A stretch of 36,138 bases of DNA from an uncultured Alphaproteobacteria bacterium (lineage in GTDB: Bacteria; Pseudomonadota; Alphaproteobacteria; Methylaequorales; Methylaequoraceae). The notes beneath the pieces were generated by a model. It did no database searches, was not told the origin of the DNA, and saw nothing but the letters and a program-made list of their open reading frames with translations. The stretch lies in contig CACBWF010000006.1 of assembly GCA_902542925.1 (NCBI GenBank), positions 1 to 36,138 of the forward strand, given 5' to 3'. The position numbers and the translations under genes are program-made. Below, piece by piece: positions 1 through 13,393 of the stretch (positions within the stretch are counted from its first letter, which is position 1; each line of letters starts with the position of its first letter).

Positions 1-1
1 T

Positions 2-2512
<2,511 letters not shown>

Positions 2513-2526
<14 letters not shown>

Positions 2527-3886
2527 TTCCTTTAATCATATCAACTAATGTTTGAGAAATATGATTTGTAAGTTTCAGAGATCTGGATTGAACCATAATA
2601 CGTAACAAATTTTCTGTTCCAGATTTTCTAATTAATATTTTAGGCTCATCTTGTTTATTATCTAAAAAATTTAAAATGGTTTTATTCAATCGACTATTAA
2701 TAAATATTTTCTTAGTATCGGAGTGTAAATCAAGATTTACAAGCGTTTGTGGAAAAATATTAAAATCATCAAGTAGTTCGTGAATCTGCTTATTTTCAAT
2801 TTGTAAAATTGTAAAAACTTGGAGGGCGCTTAAAATACCATCACCAGAAAAACTATGATCAGAGAATATTAAATGTCCAGACTGTTCTCCTCCCAAATTA
2901 ACATTTCTTCTTTTCATTTCATTCATTACATACCTATCACCTACATCTGTTAGAAAAAGTTTAATTCCTCTTTCATTCAAATAGTCCTCAAGTCCTATAT
3001 TTGCCATCTTAGTTGATACAATAGCTTTACGTTTCAATTTTTTTTGTTTGAGCATACTTGATGCTGCTATTGCTAAAATTTTATCTCCATTAATTATTTG
3101 GCCATTTTTATCACACACAATTAATCGATCTGAATCTCCATCAAAAGATATCCCTAAATCTGCTTTATGCTTCTTCACCAATTTTGAGAGATTTTTTGGG
3201 TATAAAGCCCCACATTTTTTGTTTATATTTTTCCCATCAGGTTTTACAGATTCTCGAATTAGATTTATACCAACTTCAGAAAATATTTCCGGTGCAACTT
3301 TGTAAGCTGAGCCATTAGCACAATCCACAACTACTTTAAGCCCAGAAAAGTTCATTTTTTTCGGGATAGTAGATAATAGATATTTTTTATAATTCTCGTA
3401 CACATCATCATTTTTTTGAACTCTACCTATTTTTAAGCCCGTGCATAAAGGGCTTTGTTTTTTAAGGCTAATTATTTCCTCTATTTGTAATTCTTCGTTA
3501 TCTGTCAATTTCTCACCTTTTTTATTGAATATTTTTATACCGTTATCCTCAAAGGAATTATGAGAAGCAGAAATCATTATTCCGAAATCAAAGTCTCCTA
3601 TTTTAATAGCTCTAGATATTGCTGAGGTTGGTATCACACCAATGCTAACACAATTCCAACCTCTTGACAGCATAACGCCAGTTATTATAGATTCAACCAT
3701 ATAACTTGATAATCTAGTATCTTTACCAATAATAATTTTTCTATTCAGCGATTTATTTTTTCCGAAAAAAACACTTAGTGCTATTGATAGTTCAGATAAA
3801 AACTTTTCATTAATTAGTGATTGATTTGTTTTTCCTCTAATGCCATCTGTACCAAAATATTTTTTTGATTTTTGGATTTTCTTCAT
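2513..3886 (-). CDS. glmM: Phosphoglucosamine mutase GlmM
   Basis: YFGTDGIRGK start, ISASHNSFEDNGIKIF phosphoserine loop, DGDSDR metal loop, GGEQSGH, RKSGTENLLRIM. Confidence 0.96.
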
Positions 3887-4956
3887 TTTTTTTCACCTGC
3901 ATACCTCCACGCCTCAAGCGCCTGAAAAGTTTCTTTAACATCGTGAACTCTAAAAATTTCAACACCTTGATTAAAAGCATGTAAGGCAAAAGAAATAGAC
4001 CCCCCTATCCTTTCGTTTGATAAATTAGGAGACCCTAAATTTGAAATTAATCTTTTTCTTGATACACCAAGCATAATTGGACACCCTAAGGAATGAAAAA
4101 TAGATATATTTTTTATCAAATTTATATTTTCATTATTATTCTTCCCGAAACCAATACCAGGGTCAACAATTATTCTTTCTTTTGACAATCCATTTTTTTC
4201 ACAAAATTGAATTCTTTTATTTAAAAAATCGTAAGTATCTAATAATACGTTATTATATTTTTTCTTCATCATTGTTTTTGGTGTTCCTGGCATATGCATT
4301 AGAACAACCGATAGATTATTACTTTTAACAATTTCAAGACTATTCTTATCCCGTAAAGCACTCACATCATTAATAATAGAGATTTTATAAAAATTGCTCA
4401 TATACATAGTAGATGAATTTCTTGTATCTAGAGATATGTTAATATTTGCATTTGAAAGACTTTGAATAGTTGGTAAGACTCTCAGAATTTCATCATTTTC
4501 ATTGACCTTTTGAGCACCGGGACGAGTTGATTCTCCTCCAACATCTATAAAATCCGCACCCTCACTTTCCATCTCTTTCGCACGAATTAAACTGAGTTTT
4601 TCATTATTAAACATGCCTCCATCAGAAAAACTATCTGGTGTCACATTTAAAATTCCAAAAATTAAATAATTTTTATTCCTAAGAATGTTTTTCTTTTTTA
4701 CATATAATTTTTTTTCTAAAATAATATTCTCGTACATTTTTTTTAACATCTTGTTTTGTTTTAAAAAATTATTTTTGAAATCTTTTATTGAAACTAATTC
4801 CTCATTATTAGAAAAATTAGAAACAATTTTTATAGATCTGAAATAATGATTTCTATTGTTAAGTTTTTCAGCCTTACCAGATTTATAAAGAGATGTGCCA
4901 GTATTTTCGTCAACAAAAGAGCAAGGTATTAGATATAGCTTTTCTTTGTTAGTCAA
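3883..4956 (-). CDS. folP: Dihydropteroate synthase FolP
   Basis: GILNVTPDSFSDGG, DVGGESTRPGA, INDVSAL, DPGIGFGKN motifs; N-terminal extension of about 100 aa. Start overlaps the ftsH side closely. Confidence 0.94.
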   Translation of the reverse strand: MTNKEKLYLIPCSFVDENTGTSLYKSGKAEKLNNRNHYFRSIKIVSNFSNNEELVSIKDFKNNFLKQNKMLKKMYENIILEKKLYVKKKNILRNKNYLIFGILNVTPDSFSDGGMFNNEKLSLIRAKEMESEGADFIDVGGESTRPGAQKVNENDEILRVLPTIQSLSNANINISLDTRNSSTMYMSNFYKISIINDVSALRDKNSLEIVKSNNLSVVLMHMPGTPKTMMKKKYNNVLLDTYDFLNKRIQFCEKNGLSKERIIVDPGIGFGKNNNENINLIKNISIFHSLGCPIMLGVSRKRLISNLGSPNLSNERIGGSISFALHAFNQGVEIFRVHDVKETFQALEAWRYAGEKK

Positions 4957-4964
4957 AATTTGTT

Positions 4965-6896
4965 CTAGGTGCCAGGGACAATTCCGGGATTTAAAGGAAT
5001 ACCTTTTTTTGATTTAGTAACCTTTGGTTTTCTACTTTTGGGCATTGAGGTTTTTTTATTAGTAAAATCATCATCAACATTTTTAACAACTTTTTTCTTA
5101 CCTTTAATTAAATCTCTAACCTCGTCTCCGCTAAGTGTTTCAAATTCGAGGAGTGCATCAGCAAGAGCATGCAAGTGCTTTAAATGTTTCTTCAGAATCT
5201 TTCTTGCATGATTTTCTGCATTCTCAACCAAAGACCTAATTTCTTCGTCAATAATATTAGCTGTTTCATCTGACATACTTTTTCTTTGAGTTACAGATCT
5301 TCCCAGAAATACATCTTCTTCATTTTCTGAGTATCTAAGGGGTCCAAGTTTATCACTCATACCCCATTCAACTACCATCGATCGAGCTTTTTGAGTTGCC
5401 TGAAGAATGTCATTTGAAGCTCCAGAAGTAATATTGTCTTTTCCAAAAATCAGTTCCTCTGCTACCCTACCACCAAACATCATTGCAATTTTAGCCTTCA
5501 TTTCAGTTTTTGTTTCCGAGTATCTATCCCTTTCAGGTAAATTCATAGTTACACCTAAAGCTCTTCCTCTGGGAATGATTGTCACCTTATGAAGAGGGTC
5601 ATTGCCTGGTGTAAATATACCAACTAGAGCATGACCAGCTTCGTGATATGCAGTAAGTTCCTTTTCCTTTAAAGTCATTACCATAGACCTTCTTTCAGAT
5701 CCCATTAAAACTTTATCTTTCGCATCTTCAAACTCAATCATGGTCACAAGTCTTTTGTTTCTTCTAGCGGCCAATAAGGCTGCTTCATTGACCAGATTAG
5801 CTAAGTCGGCACCTGAAAAACCAGGTGTACCTCTTGCGATTACTTTAGTATTAACATCAGGTGAGAGTGGACATTTTTTGATATGAACACCAAGAATTTT
5901 ATCCCTACCAACGATGTCTGGGTTTGGGACTACGACTTGTCTGTCAAACCTACCCGGTCTTAATAATGCAGGGTCAAGGACATCAGGCCTATTCGTAGCC
6001 GCAATCAAAATAACACCTTCTGATGTATCAAAACCATCCATTTCAACTAGAAGCTGGTTGAGAGTTTGTTCTCTTTCATCGTTACCACCACCTAACCCAG
6101 CACCTCTGTGCCTTCCTACCGCATCAATTTCATCAATGAAAATGATACATGGTGCATTTTTTTTACCTTGTTCGAACATATCGCGCACTCTGCTTGCGCC
6201 GACACCAACAAACATTTCAACAAAATCTGAACCAGAAATTGTAAAAAAAGGAACATCAGCTTCACCAGCAATTGCTCTTGCCAAAAGCGTTTTACCTGTT
6301 CCAGGTGGACCCACTAATAATGCACCCTTCGGAATTTTTCCACCTAATCTTTGAAATTTAGAAGGATCTTTTAAGAATTCTACAATTTCCTCAAGTTCTG
6401 CTTTAGCTTCGTCAATTCCTGCAACATCCTTGAAGGTAACCTTACCTTTTTTTTCATTTAAAAGCTTTGCTCTAGATTTACCAAAACCCATGGCTCTTCC
6501 ACTTCCAGATTGCATTTGTCTCATAAAAAATATCCAAACACCAATTAACAATAACATCGGAAACCATGATATTAATACATCAAATAATGTAGGCGAACTT
6601 TCTTCTGGAGGAGCCGCAACTATTTCTATATTATTTGTTTGAAGCTTATCTATAAGTCCAGGATCGCCTGGTGAGAAAGTGTAAAACTCACTTCCGTCAG
6701 AATAAACTCCTTTTATATTATTCCCTGCAATTTTTACAGAGTTAATTGAGCCTTTGGATATTTGTGACAAGAACTCTGAGTAAGATATATTTGATACAGT
6801 ACTTGTTCTGGTGTTAGCATTAAAGAAGTCAAGAATTAAGAAAATTAGAAATCCAATTAATGCCCATATTGCTATATTTTTTAGAGTATTATTCAA
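4965..6896 (-). CDS. ftsH: ATP-dependent zinc metalloprotease FtsH
   Basis: Two N-terminal TM segments, Walker A GPPGTGKT, Walker [15 protein letters not shown] region, HEAGH zinc motif. The track starts at 6929 (TTG). A downstream TTG at 6896 ([15 protein letters not shown]) matches the usual FtsH N-terminus and has an AGG element about 7 nt upstream, so the start is uncertain. Confidence 0.97.
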   Translation of the reverse strand: MNNTLKNIAIWALIGFLIFLILDFFNANTRTSTVSNISYSEFLSQISKGSINSVKIAGNNIKGVYSDGSEFYTFSPGDPGLIDKLQTNNIEIVAAPPEESSPTLFDVLISWFPMLLLIGVWIFFMRQMQSGSGRAMGFGKSRAKLLNEKKGKVTFKDVAGIDEAKAELEEIVEFLKDPSKFQRLGGKIPKGALLVGPPGTGKTLLARAIAGEADVPFFTISGSDFVEMFVGVGASRVRDMFEQGKKNAPCIIFIDEIDAVGRHRGAGLGGGNDEREQTLNQLLVEMDGFDTSEGVILIAATNRPDVLDPALLRPGRFDRQVVVPNPDIVGRDKILGVHIKKCPLSPDVNTKVIARGTPGFSGADLANLVNEAALLAARRNKRLVTMIEFEDAKDKVLMGSERRSMVMTLKEKELTAYHEAGHALVGIFTPGNDPLHKVTIIPRGRALGVTMNLPERDRYSETKTEMKAKIAMMFGGRVAEELIFGKDNITSGASNDILQATQKARSMVVEWGMSDKLGPLRYSENEEDVFLGRSVTQRKSMSDETANIIDEEIRSLVENAENHARKILKKHLKHLHALADALLEFETLSGDEVRDLIKGKKKVVKNVDDDFTNKKTSMPKSRKPKVTKSKKGIPLNPGIVPGT

Positions 6897-6962
6897 TTTG
6901 ATACCTGTTTGTATAATAATATAGTACAAATGAATTTAATTACCAATAGTTTTAATGGTCAT

Positions 6963-8255
6963 TTAGATAAAATTTTTAAAATAAAAATTAATTCCATTTT
7001 CTAAAAATTTCTTTTTTTCGCTAACAAATGGTATCAAATAATAAGATTCATGTTGAATTAATGGTAAAGTTTTAATAATTGGTGCTTTTAGTTTTCTCTT
7101 ACAATCGGAAAAAAAATACTCTTTAACAAACTTCCAGTTTTCATGATCAATTTTTTTTAATCTTAACTTTTTAAATTTTGATTTAACTACAAACCTGTAA
7201 TCCCATAATTTCTCTTCATTAGGTTTTACAATAACAACATCATTCATATTTAAATGAGTCTTATTATATTCTCTGCATATTATAATTTCATTTTTTACTA
7301 AATTAATAATGCATGAATGCAAAGTGTAATTTTTTACTTTTTCACCTAAGATTTTTTTTATTAACACATGAGATGATTTGTAAGACGGATAAAAAATTTT
7401 TCCAGAACAAAATTTTAAAATTCTTCTTATAACTTCGATTTGTATAGGTTCTTTTAATGATGCGAGCTTATTTTTATTTAGTCTAAAAACTCCATAAGCC
7501 TGAAAAAAAAATCTATCTTTCAAAAAATCTCGAAACAAGTCATCTAGTTCTTTTTTTTTATTTTTAAAAAAATTAATATTTGACTCCATCTCAATTTTTT
7601 TTTTAAGATCGATGTTTTTAAGTTTATTTCTAGTTCTTACTCTTTCAAACTTCGGGTTTGTATTCGATGGGTCATTTATCCACTTCAGGTTATTAGCTTT
7701 ACATGTGTTTTCCAATATCTGCTTTTGAATTTTTAAAAATGGTCTTAATAATAATACATTATTTCTTAATGTTACGTTATCCATACAAGATAGACCATAA
7801 TTAAAAGAACTTCTTTTTTTTCTCATATAGTAGGTTTCTATTTGATCATCAAAATTATGTGCCAGACACAATTTTTTTATACCTAAATTATTGCATCCAT
7901 TAAGTAATAATTCATATCTGATATCTCTTGCTTTTTTCATTAATGCGCTTCCTGGCTTAATTCCATTCCATCTATAAATTTCTGCTTTAACTCCAATATC
8001 TTCAGATATTTTTTTTGCTTGTATTGATTCCGATTTAGAGTCTTCTCTAAGACCATGATCAACTATCATTGAAATAATTTGAAAATTATTTTTTTTTGAA
8101 AATTTATGTAAAAGAAATAACAAGGCTAGGCTGTCTGATCCGCCAGAAAATGCGATACCAATTTTTTCATTTTCTAGCTTAATATTAGTCTCAGAAAAAA
8201 AAACTTCAAAAAATTGATTTTTTAGAATTTTAATCGAATTTACTCGTCTGGACAA
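6963..8255 (-). CDS. tilS: tRNA(Ile)-lysidine synthase TilS
   Basis: PP-loop GIAFSGGSDSLALLFLLH, VDHGLREDS, CLAHNFDDQIET; located between cpoB and ftsH as in other proteobacteria. Confidence 0.93.
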   Translation of the reverse strand: MSRRVNSIKILKNQFFEVFFSETNIKLENEKIGIAFSGGSDSLALLFLLHKFSKKNNFQIISMIVDHGLREDSKSESIQAKKISEDIGVKAEIYRWNGIKPGSALMKKARDIRYELLLNGCNNLGIKKLCLAHNFDDQIETYYMRKKRSSFNYGLSCMDNVTLRNNVLLLRPFLKIQKQILENTCKANNLKWINDPSNTNPKFERVRTRNKLKNIDLKKKIEMESNINFFKNKKKELDDLFRDFLKDRFFFQAYGVFRLNKNKLASLKEPIQIEVIRRILKFCSGKIFYPSYKSSHVLIKKILGEKVKNYTLHSCIINLVKNEIIICREYNKTHLNMNDVVIVKPNEEKLWDYRFVVKSKFKKLRLKKIDHENWKFVKEYFFSDCKRKLKAPIIKTLPLIQHESYYLIPFVSEKKKFLENGINFYFKNFI

Positions 8256-9106
8256 TTTAACCTTTTCTTTTCCTTTCCAGCTCTTTGTAGAACGTTTTTT
8301 GATGCATCTGGATATTTTAATTGAAGCTCTATTAAAACATTACAAGCTTCAATTTTTTTTTTAATATTTGAAAAAGACAATCCTAATTTTAACATATTAT
8401 CCGGTCCTTTAATTGATTCTGGATAATCTTTTAATCCGGTTCCAAACTCAATAATTGCTTTCTCAAAATCTTTTCTTGCATAGTGAACCTCTCCCAGCCA
8501 GTATTGGATATTTGGCATCAAATCAGTTGGATTTAAATCTCTTAGTTCTAATAACTCTTTTAATGCATCATCGTATTCGTTTGACCATAAAAGTTTTATT
8601 GCATTTTCATATTTTTTTTTTATGTCAATCTCATCATCAACTGCTACAGCATTGTCTATTTTGTCGGTTTTATTTTCATTATTATTTTCTAATAGATTAC
8701 CTAAGTCTAAATCTAAGGTAGACTCTTTTGCTGAGCTAGTTTTTTTGGTGTTTTTATTTAAAAGAATACGACTTAAATTTGAAATTTCTTCAGATATCTC
8801 TTGAAAACGCATTTCTAAGGACTGATTTTGGATATTTATATTATTTTCAATGTTATCAAGTCTATTTTCTAATTCTTCAATTTTTCCAAAATTTTTCTGT
8901 AAATCTGTTTCAATACCGTCAAATCTTTTCTCATTTCGAGAAATATAACCAGATTTTAAACTTTTTTCAGTTTTGTCCTTTGTCAAATCCGTAATATTTC
9001 TTTCAAGTCTTTCAAGTTTATTTAACAGGTCATCTGGATCTATATCTTGGCTTGATAAAAATGTTGAAAAAAAAATCCCTACAAAAAATGAAACAAAATA
9101 TTTCAA
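8240..9106 (-). CDS. cpoB: Tol-pal cell division coordinator CpoB/YbgF
   Basis: Signal peptide, N-terminal coiled coil, C-terminal TPR (YENAIKLLWSNEYDDALKEL...QYWLGEVHYARKDFEKAIIEF); follows pal. Confidence 0.9.
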   Translation of the reverse strand: MKYFVSFFVGIFFSTFLSSQDIDPDDLLNKLERLERNITDLTKDKTEKSLKSGYISRNEKRFDGIETDLQKNFGKIEELENRLDNIENNINIQNQSLEMRFQEISEEISNLSRILLNKNTKKTSSAKESTLDLDLGNLLENNNENKTDKIDNAVAVDDEIDIKKKYENAIKLLWSNEYDDALKELLELRDLNPTDLMPNIQYWLGEVHYARKDFEKAIIEFGTGLKDYPESIKGPDNMLKLGLSFSNIKKKIEACNVLIELQLKYPDASKNVLQRAGKEKKRLNCPDE

Positions 9107-9120
9107 TTGGTTTCCTTTTA

Positions 9121-9157
9121 AAAAAAAGGCTAATTACTTATGAATAATTAGCCTTTT
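9121..9157 (-). terminator. Intrinsic terminator downstream of pal
   Basis: Perfect 13-bp inverted repeat AAAAGGCTAATTA (9124-9136), 8-nt loop, TAATTAGCCTTTT (9145-9157). On the minus strand the stem is followed by a T-run. Confidence 0.85.
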
Positions 9158-9177
9158 ATTATCTACTAAGAAAAAAA

Positions 9178-9654
9178 TTATTCACCAATAACAGTTACAA
9201 CTCTTCTGTTTTCAGACCAAGATTCACTTGTACTTCCCTCAGCTGCAGGTCGTTCTTTACCATAACTCACAGTCATAATACGACTAGCATCTACACCCAA
9301 TGAAACAAGAAATTCTTTTACAGAATTAGCCCTTCTTTCTCCAAGTGCGAGGTTATATTCTCTAGTGCCTCTTTCGTCGCAATGGCCTTCAAGAATGATT
9401 GTAAAGCCAGGTGTGGATTTTATCCAATTTGCTTGTGTCTCCAATTTAAAAGCTGATGAAGAATTGATATTGTGTTTATCTGTTTCAAAATAAACTCTAT
9501 CACCAACTTCATTTATTAAATAATCTTGTAAAGATGATCTTGATCCGTCACCAGTATAACCCTGGGCACCAGTTCCGTCTCCAACTCCAGATGTTGTTTC
9601 GCAACTCGCTACTAAAAACAATCCCAAGACTAATAGTAAAACATTTTTTTTCAT
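9178..9654 (-). CDS. pal: Peptidoglycan-associated lipoprotein Pal
   Basis: Lipobox LFLVASC, OmpA-like domain with EGHCDERGTREYNLALGERRA and ENRRV. Confidence 0.96.
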   Translation of the reverse strand: MKKNVLLLVLGLFLVASCETTSGVGDGTGAQGYTGDGSRSSLQDYLINEVGDRVYFETDKHNINSSSAFKLETQANWIKSTPGFTIILEGHCDERGTREYNLALGERRANSVKEFLVSLGVDASRIMTVSYGKERPAAEGSTSESWSENRRVVTVIGE

Positions 9655-9684
9655 TTTTTTTCCTTAGAAGTTATTAATATTAAA

Positions 9685-9713
9685 CTATTACATCTTGCAT
9701 TAATATAAGTCAA
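9685..9713 (-). promoter_or_regulatory. Putative sigma-70-type promoter for pal
   Basis: Minus strand TTGACT (9713-9708), then TGTAAT 15 nt or TAATAG 17 nt downstream, within the 87-bp tolB-pal gap; AAGGA-type RBS just before pal. Confidence 0.4.
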
Positions 9714-9741
9714 CGAAATACCTAAATTTTTTTTAATTAAA

Positions 9742-11055
9742 TTAGGGTAAAAGTCCTGACCATGCTGGGTCAGAAGCATCCGATGGAGTAATTAATTCTC
9801 TCAAATTTCTACCTGTTAAATCTATAACTTTGATCTTAGGGTTAGTTATATTTTTTTTTGTTTTATTCTGACTGTAAAAAGCAAGTACTCTTCCATTAGG
9901 TGCCCATGTCGGACCCTCTACTAAGTATGCCTTGTAAACCACTCTTTCACCTTTACCATCTTTATACATAACTCCAATATAAAATTCACCATTCAAAAAT
10001 TTTGTAAACGCTATAAGATCGCCACGTGGTGACCAAACTGGGGTTGCATATTTACCTTTTCCAAAACTTATTCTTTTTATTTTTTTTGACTTTAAATTCA
10101 TAGTATAAATTTGCTGCCTTCCACTTCTATCAGATTCAAAGACAATGTCTTTACCATCTGGAGAGTAAGATGGTGCAGTATCTATACCTTTAAATTTTGT
10201 TAATCTTGATAAATTCATGCTCTTTAAGTTCATTTCATATAAGTCAGTATTTCCTTCTCGTGCTAAACTCATAACTAATCTTTCGCCGTTAGGAGAAAAT
10301 CTTGGAGAAAAAGTCATACCTGGAAAGTCACCTAAAACTTTCTGCTTTCCTGTTTCTAAATCCAATAAAAAAATCCTTGGTACTCTTCCGAAATAAGATA
10401 GATATGCAACTAATTGCGATGCTGGGGAAAACCTTGGTGTAAGTGCTAGATATGAACCATCAGTAAGAAACTTGTGATTAGCTCCATCTTGATCCATGAT
10501 AGCTAATCTTTTTTTTCTTTTTGTTTTTAATCCAGACTCAGAAATATAAACAATTCTGGTATCAAAATAACCGCTTTCACCAGTTATTCTTGAATAAATT
10601 ATGTCTGAAATCACATGAGCTATTCTTCTCCAATTATTCTTGTTTGTTTGCAGTTGCTGGGCAACCATTTGTTTTTCTTGAAAAACATCCCACAATCTGA
10701 ATTCTAAACTAATTTTTTTGTTATCTAATTCAATTATTCTTCCGTGTATTAAAACCTGAGCAGTTGTTACTCTCCAGTCAGAAAAATCAGGTTTTCTATT
10801 AAAATTTACTTTTTCGGTTATAAAAGTTTCTTTTCTTAAGTTAGTGAATAATCCTGTTCTTTCTAAATTGTTTCTAATAACCCCAGATATTTTTTTTCCT
10901 AAAGAATTCATTTCCAAACTATTATTTTGAAAATCCAAAATTGCTATTGGAATTGGATTGACATTTCCTTCTGTAATATCAATTCTTACCTCTGACTTAC
11001 AATCAGAAGAAAATATGTAGAATATAAAAATTATTAAAATTTTTTTTAAATCCAT
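9742..11055 (-). CDS. tolB: Tol-Pal system beta-propeller protein TolB
   Basis: Signal peptide, N-terminal TolB domain, repeated FSPxG/YSPDGK propeller motifs (SPNGERLVMSL, YSPDGKDIVFESDRSG). Confidence 0.95.
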   Translation of the reverse strand: MDLKKILIIFIFYIFSSDCKSEVRIDITEGNVNPIPIAILDFQNNSLEMNSLGKKISGVIRNNLERTGLFTNLRKETFITEKVNFNRKPDFSDWRVTTAQVLIHGRIIELDNKKISLEFRLWDVFQEKQMVAQQLQTNKNNWRRIAHVISDIIYSRITGESGYFDTRIVYISESGLKTKRKKRLAIMDQDGANHKFLTDGSYLALTPRFSPASQLVAYLSYFGRVPRIFLLDLETGKQKVLGDFPGMTFSPRFSPNGERLVMSLAREGNTDLYEMNLKSMNLSRLTKFKGIDTAPSYSPDGKDIVFESDRSGRQQIYTMNLKSKKIKRISFGKGKYATPVWSPRGDLIAFTKFLNGEFYIGVMYKDGKGERVVYKAYLVEGPTWAPNGRVLAFYSQNKTKKNITNPKIKVIDLTGRNLRELITPSDASDPAWSGLLP

Positions 11056-11061
11056 AATGAT

Positions 11062-11811
11062 TTAGTCTATGTCGCTAAGATCAAAATTTAAAGTAATATT
11101 TTTCCACATTTCATACTTTTTTTTTGGTACTTGAATTTTTTTACATGCAGGATGCTTTACAGCTCTTAAAACTGATTCTGCAACCGATTTATATGATCTA
11201 CTTTTTGAACCATAATCTCTGGAAAGTTTTGAACCTATAACATTTCCGTCAGGATCAAGTTTGAGTTTTACAGATACACTAATTTTTGAAACATCTTTAA
11301 TACCTGCAGGCACTGTCCAGCAAGGAATAAATTGTCTTCTTATTATATCTATTTCACTTATAGTAAGTTTTTCGCCTGTAAAGTCAGGAATCTTTGACTC
11401 AACTGTTTTATCTTTTACGATATCTTCTTTGTCTTGATTTTTTTTTATTTTTTCAATTGTATTTAAAATACTACTTAATCTGTCAACTTTTTTTTCATTT
11501 TTTAAATCTTCTTTTTTTATCTTTTTTTGTTGTTTTTCCAAAGGTTTTTTTTTTTCAATTTTTGCAAATTCTGGTGGTTTTGGCTTTTCAATAATTTTGG
11601 GGGGTGTGTATTCATTCTTTTTTTTAATTGACTCTTTTTTTTTTTCGATCTTCTTTGAAACTGCTTCGGACTTTTTTGCTATTTCTACTACTTCAATTGG
11701 GATATCAGTTAATTTAATTTTTTTTTTTAAACCCAGAAAATCAGATCCAAATAAGAACACCAGGATTATAAAGGAATGAAAAATTATTGATAAAAATAGA
11801 CTACCTATCAT
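11062..11811 (-). CDS. tolA: Tol-Pal system protein TolA
   Basis: Single N-terminal TM, K/E-rich central region, C-terminal domain IRRQFIPCWTVPAG...AVKHPACKKIQVP; position in tol operon. Confidence 0.9.
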   Translation of the reverse strand: MIGSLFLSIIFHSFIILVFLFGSDFLGLKKKIKLTDIPIEVVEIAKKSEAVSKKIEKKKESIKKKNEYTPPKIIEKPKPPEFAKIEKKKPLEKQQKKIKKEDLKNEKKVDRLSSILNTIEKIKKNQDKEDIVKDKTVESKIPDFTGEKLTISEIDIIRRQFIPCWTVPAGIKDVSKISVSVKLKLDPDGNVIGSKLSRDYGSKSRSYKSVAESVLRAVKHPACKKIQVPKKKYEMWKNITLNFDLSDID

Positions 11812-11824
11812 TTGAAAAGAATTT

Positions 11825-12238
11825 TCAATTTATTTCTGTAACTAAGGCAACTTTTTTAAAGCCAGCTCGATTTATTTCTCCCATTATTTTCATTATCTTA
11901 CCATAATTAATATCCCTATCACCTCTAATATAAATTTTTAAGTCTTGGTCTTGTTTTTTTAATTCTGAAAGTTTTTTTATCAATTTCTTAGAATCCATTT
12001 GTTTATTCTGAAGATAAATTTCTCCCTTTTTATTTATGGTAATTGTAATAGGTTCCTTTTTTTCAGATATTTGATTGGCGGCGCTTTTTGGCAAATTAAT
12101 TTTTATACCTGTTGTCAGTAAAGGAGCAGTTATCATAAAAATGATTAATAGAACAAGCATGACATCAACAAAAGGGGTAACGTTAATCTCATTCATTAAT
12201 GTTTTTTTACCCTTTTTATATCTCGAAAATATTTTCAT
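11825..12238 (-). CDS. tolR: Tol-Pal system protein TolR (ExbD family)
   Basis: [29 protein letters not shown] helix with conserved Asp. Confidence 0.95.
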   Translation of the reverse strand: MKIFSRYKKGKKTLMNEINVTPFVDVMLVLLIIFMITAPLLTTGIKINLPKSAANQISEKKEPITITINKKGEIYLQNKQMDSKKLIKKLSELKKQDQDLKIYIRGDRDINYGKIMKIMGEINRAGFKKVALVTEIN

Positions 12239-12240
12239 TA

Positions 12241-12960
12241 TTAATCTTTAAAAACTTCTTTAGAAATAATAATCATCATTTCATTAATAAAAATTTCTAT
12301 TCTGTTACCAAATGTATTAATTCTATCAGTAATTTTATTGTAAGCCAAAACAGCAGGAATTGCCGCAACAAGGCCAAGTGCAGTTGCAAATAAAGCTTCT
12401 GCTATTCCTGGCGCAACAACTGCAAGACTTGTATTTTGAGACATCCCTATAGCTGTAAAACTATTCATAATTCCCCAAACTGTTCCAAATAAACCAACAA
12501 ACGGTGCTGTTGATCCAACTGAGGCTAAAAAATTCATATGAATAGATAAGTTGCTTAATTCTCTTTCCATTACGATATGCATTTCACGTTCGATTCGTTC
12601 GCAAAAATTTTTTTTATAGTCATTATTTTTTAGTCCAGTATTTAATTTAATTCTTTCAACATACCCCATAGCAGAAAAAAAAACTGACTCGAGAGGATGA
12701 CTTGGGTGACTACTTAATTTTTTTGATAGTTTTTGAAGTGTATCACTTGCATAAAACTTCTCTTCAAACTCATCAGACTCAGAGCCTAATCTTTTTAAGA
12801 AACTAAATTTTGAGAAAATTATAGTCCACGACCATAATGAAAAAAAAATAAGTATAATTATAACAATTTTTACTACAAGATCAGCTTCTAAAAATAAAGA
12901 ATAGGCAGAAAAATTATTTACTTCTGAAACTAAATCAATTTTTTCTACAGTATCATCCAT
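12241..12960 (-). CDS. tolQ: Tol-Pal system protein TolQ
   Basis: ExbB/TolQ domain: [20 protein letters not shown] and [17 protein letters not shown]. Confidence 0.96.
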   Translation of the reverse strand: MDDTVEKIDLVSEVNNFSAYSLFLEADLVVKIVIIILIFFSLWSWTIIFSKFSFLKRLGSESDEFEEKFYASDTLQKLSKKLSSHPSHPLESVFFSAMGYVERIKLNTGLKNNDYKKNFCERIEREMHIVMERELSNLSIHMNFLASVGSTAPFVGLFGTVWGIMNSFTAIGMSQNTSLAVVAPGIAEALFATALGLVAAIPAVLAYNKITDRINTFGNRIEIFINEMMIIISKEVFKD

Positions 12961-12970
12961 ATAGATTATG

Positions 12971-13393
12971 TTATACTATGTAATTTTTTTTAAATCTAGA
13001 AATTAAATCTTCATTTATTTTTGTTGGTATTTTTTTATTTTTACCAATCCAAACAAGATCTAAATTAATATCACAAATCTCAGACCCGTTTTTTTTAATT
13101 AATTGATTTAATTTCAAATAAGTTTTTTGTATCTTTAATATTTTTGTTTCTACCGTAATTTCATCAAATAAATAACTTGGTTTAAGGAATTTGACTTCTA
13201 ATCGTCTTAATACAAAAAAATTTTCTCCATCACGCAGGATTGTTAAAAAACTCGAGTGAACTGATCTTAAAAATTCAGTACGTGCTCGCTCTGCAAATCT
13301 TAGATAAGAGGTATGATATACAATTCCCCCAGCATCGGTATCTTCATAATATATACAAGTCTTATAAACATGTTTTCTTTTTTTGTATTTCAT
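12971..13393 (-). CDS. ybgC: Acyl-CoA thioesterase YbgC (4HBT family)
   Basis: YYEDTDAGGIVYHTSYLRFAERARTEFLR hot-dog thioesterase motif; upstream of tolQ. Confidence 0.94.
   Translation of the reverse strand: MKYKKRKHVYKTCIYYEDTDAGGIVYHTSYLRFAERARTEFLRSVHSSFLTILRDGENFFVLRRLEVKFLKPSYLFDEITVETKILKIQKTYLKLNQLIKKNGSEICDINLDLVWIGKNKKIPTKINEDLISRFKKNYIV

Noticed and set aside
5914-6354. 146-aa plus-strand ORF inside ftsH (also 4969-5211, 5407-5592, 6430-6642)
   Set aside because: Antisense to a highly conserved FtsH coding region; no recognisable domain or RBS.
8455-8994. Three plus-strand ORFs opposite cpoB
   Set aside because: Low-complexity hydrophobic translations antisense to a coiled-coil gene; typical of AT-rich antisense frames.
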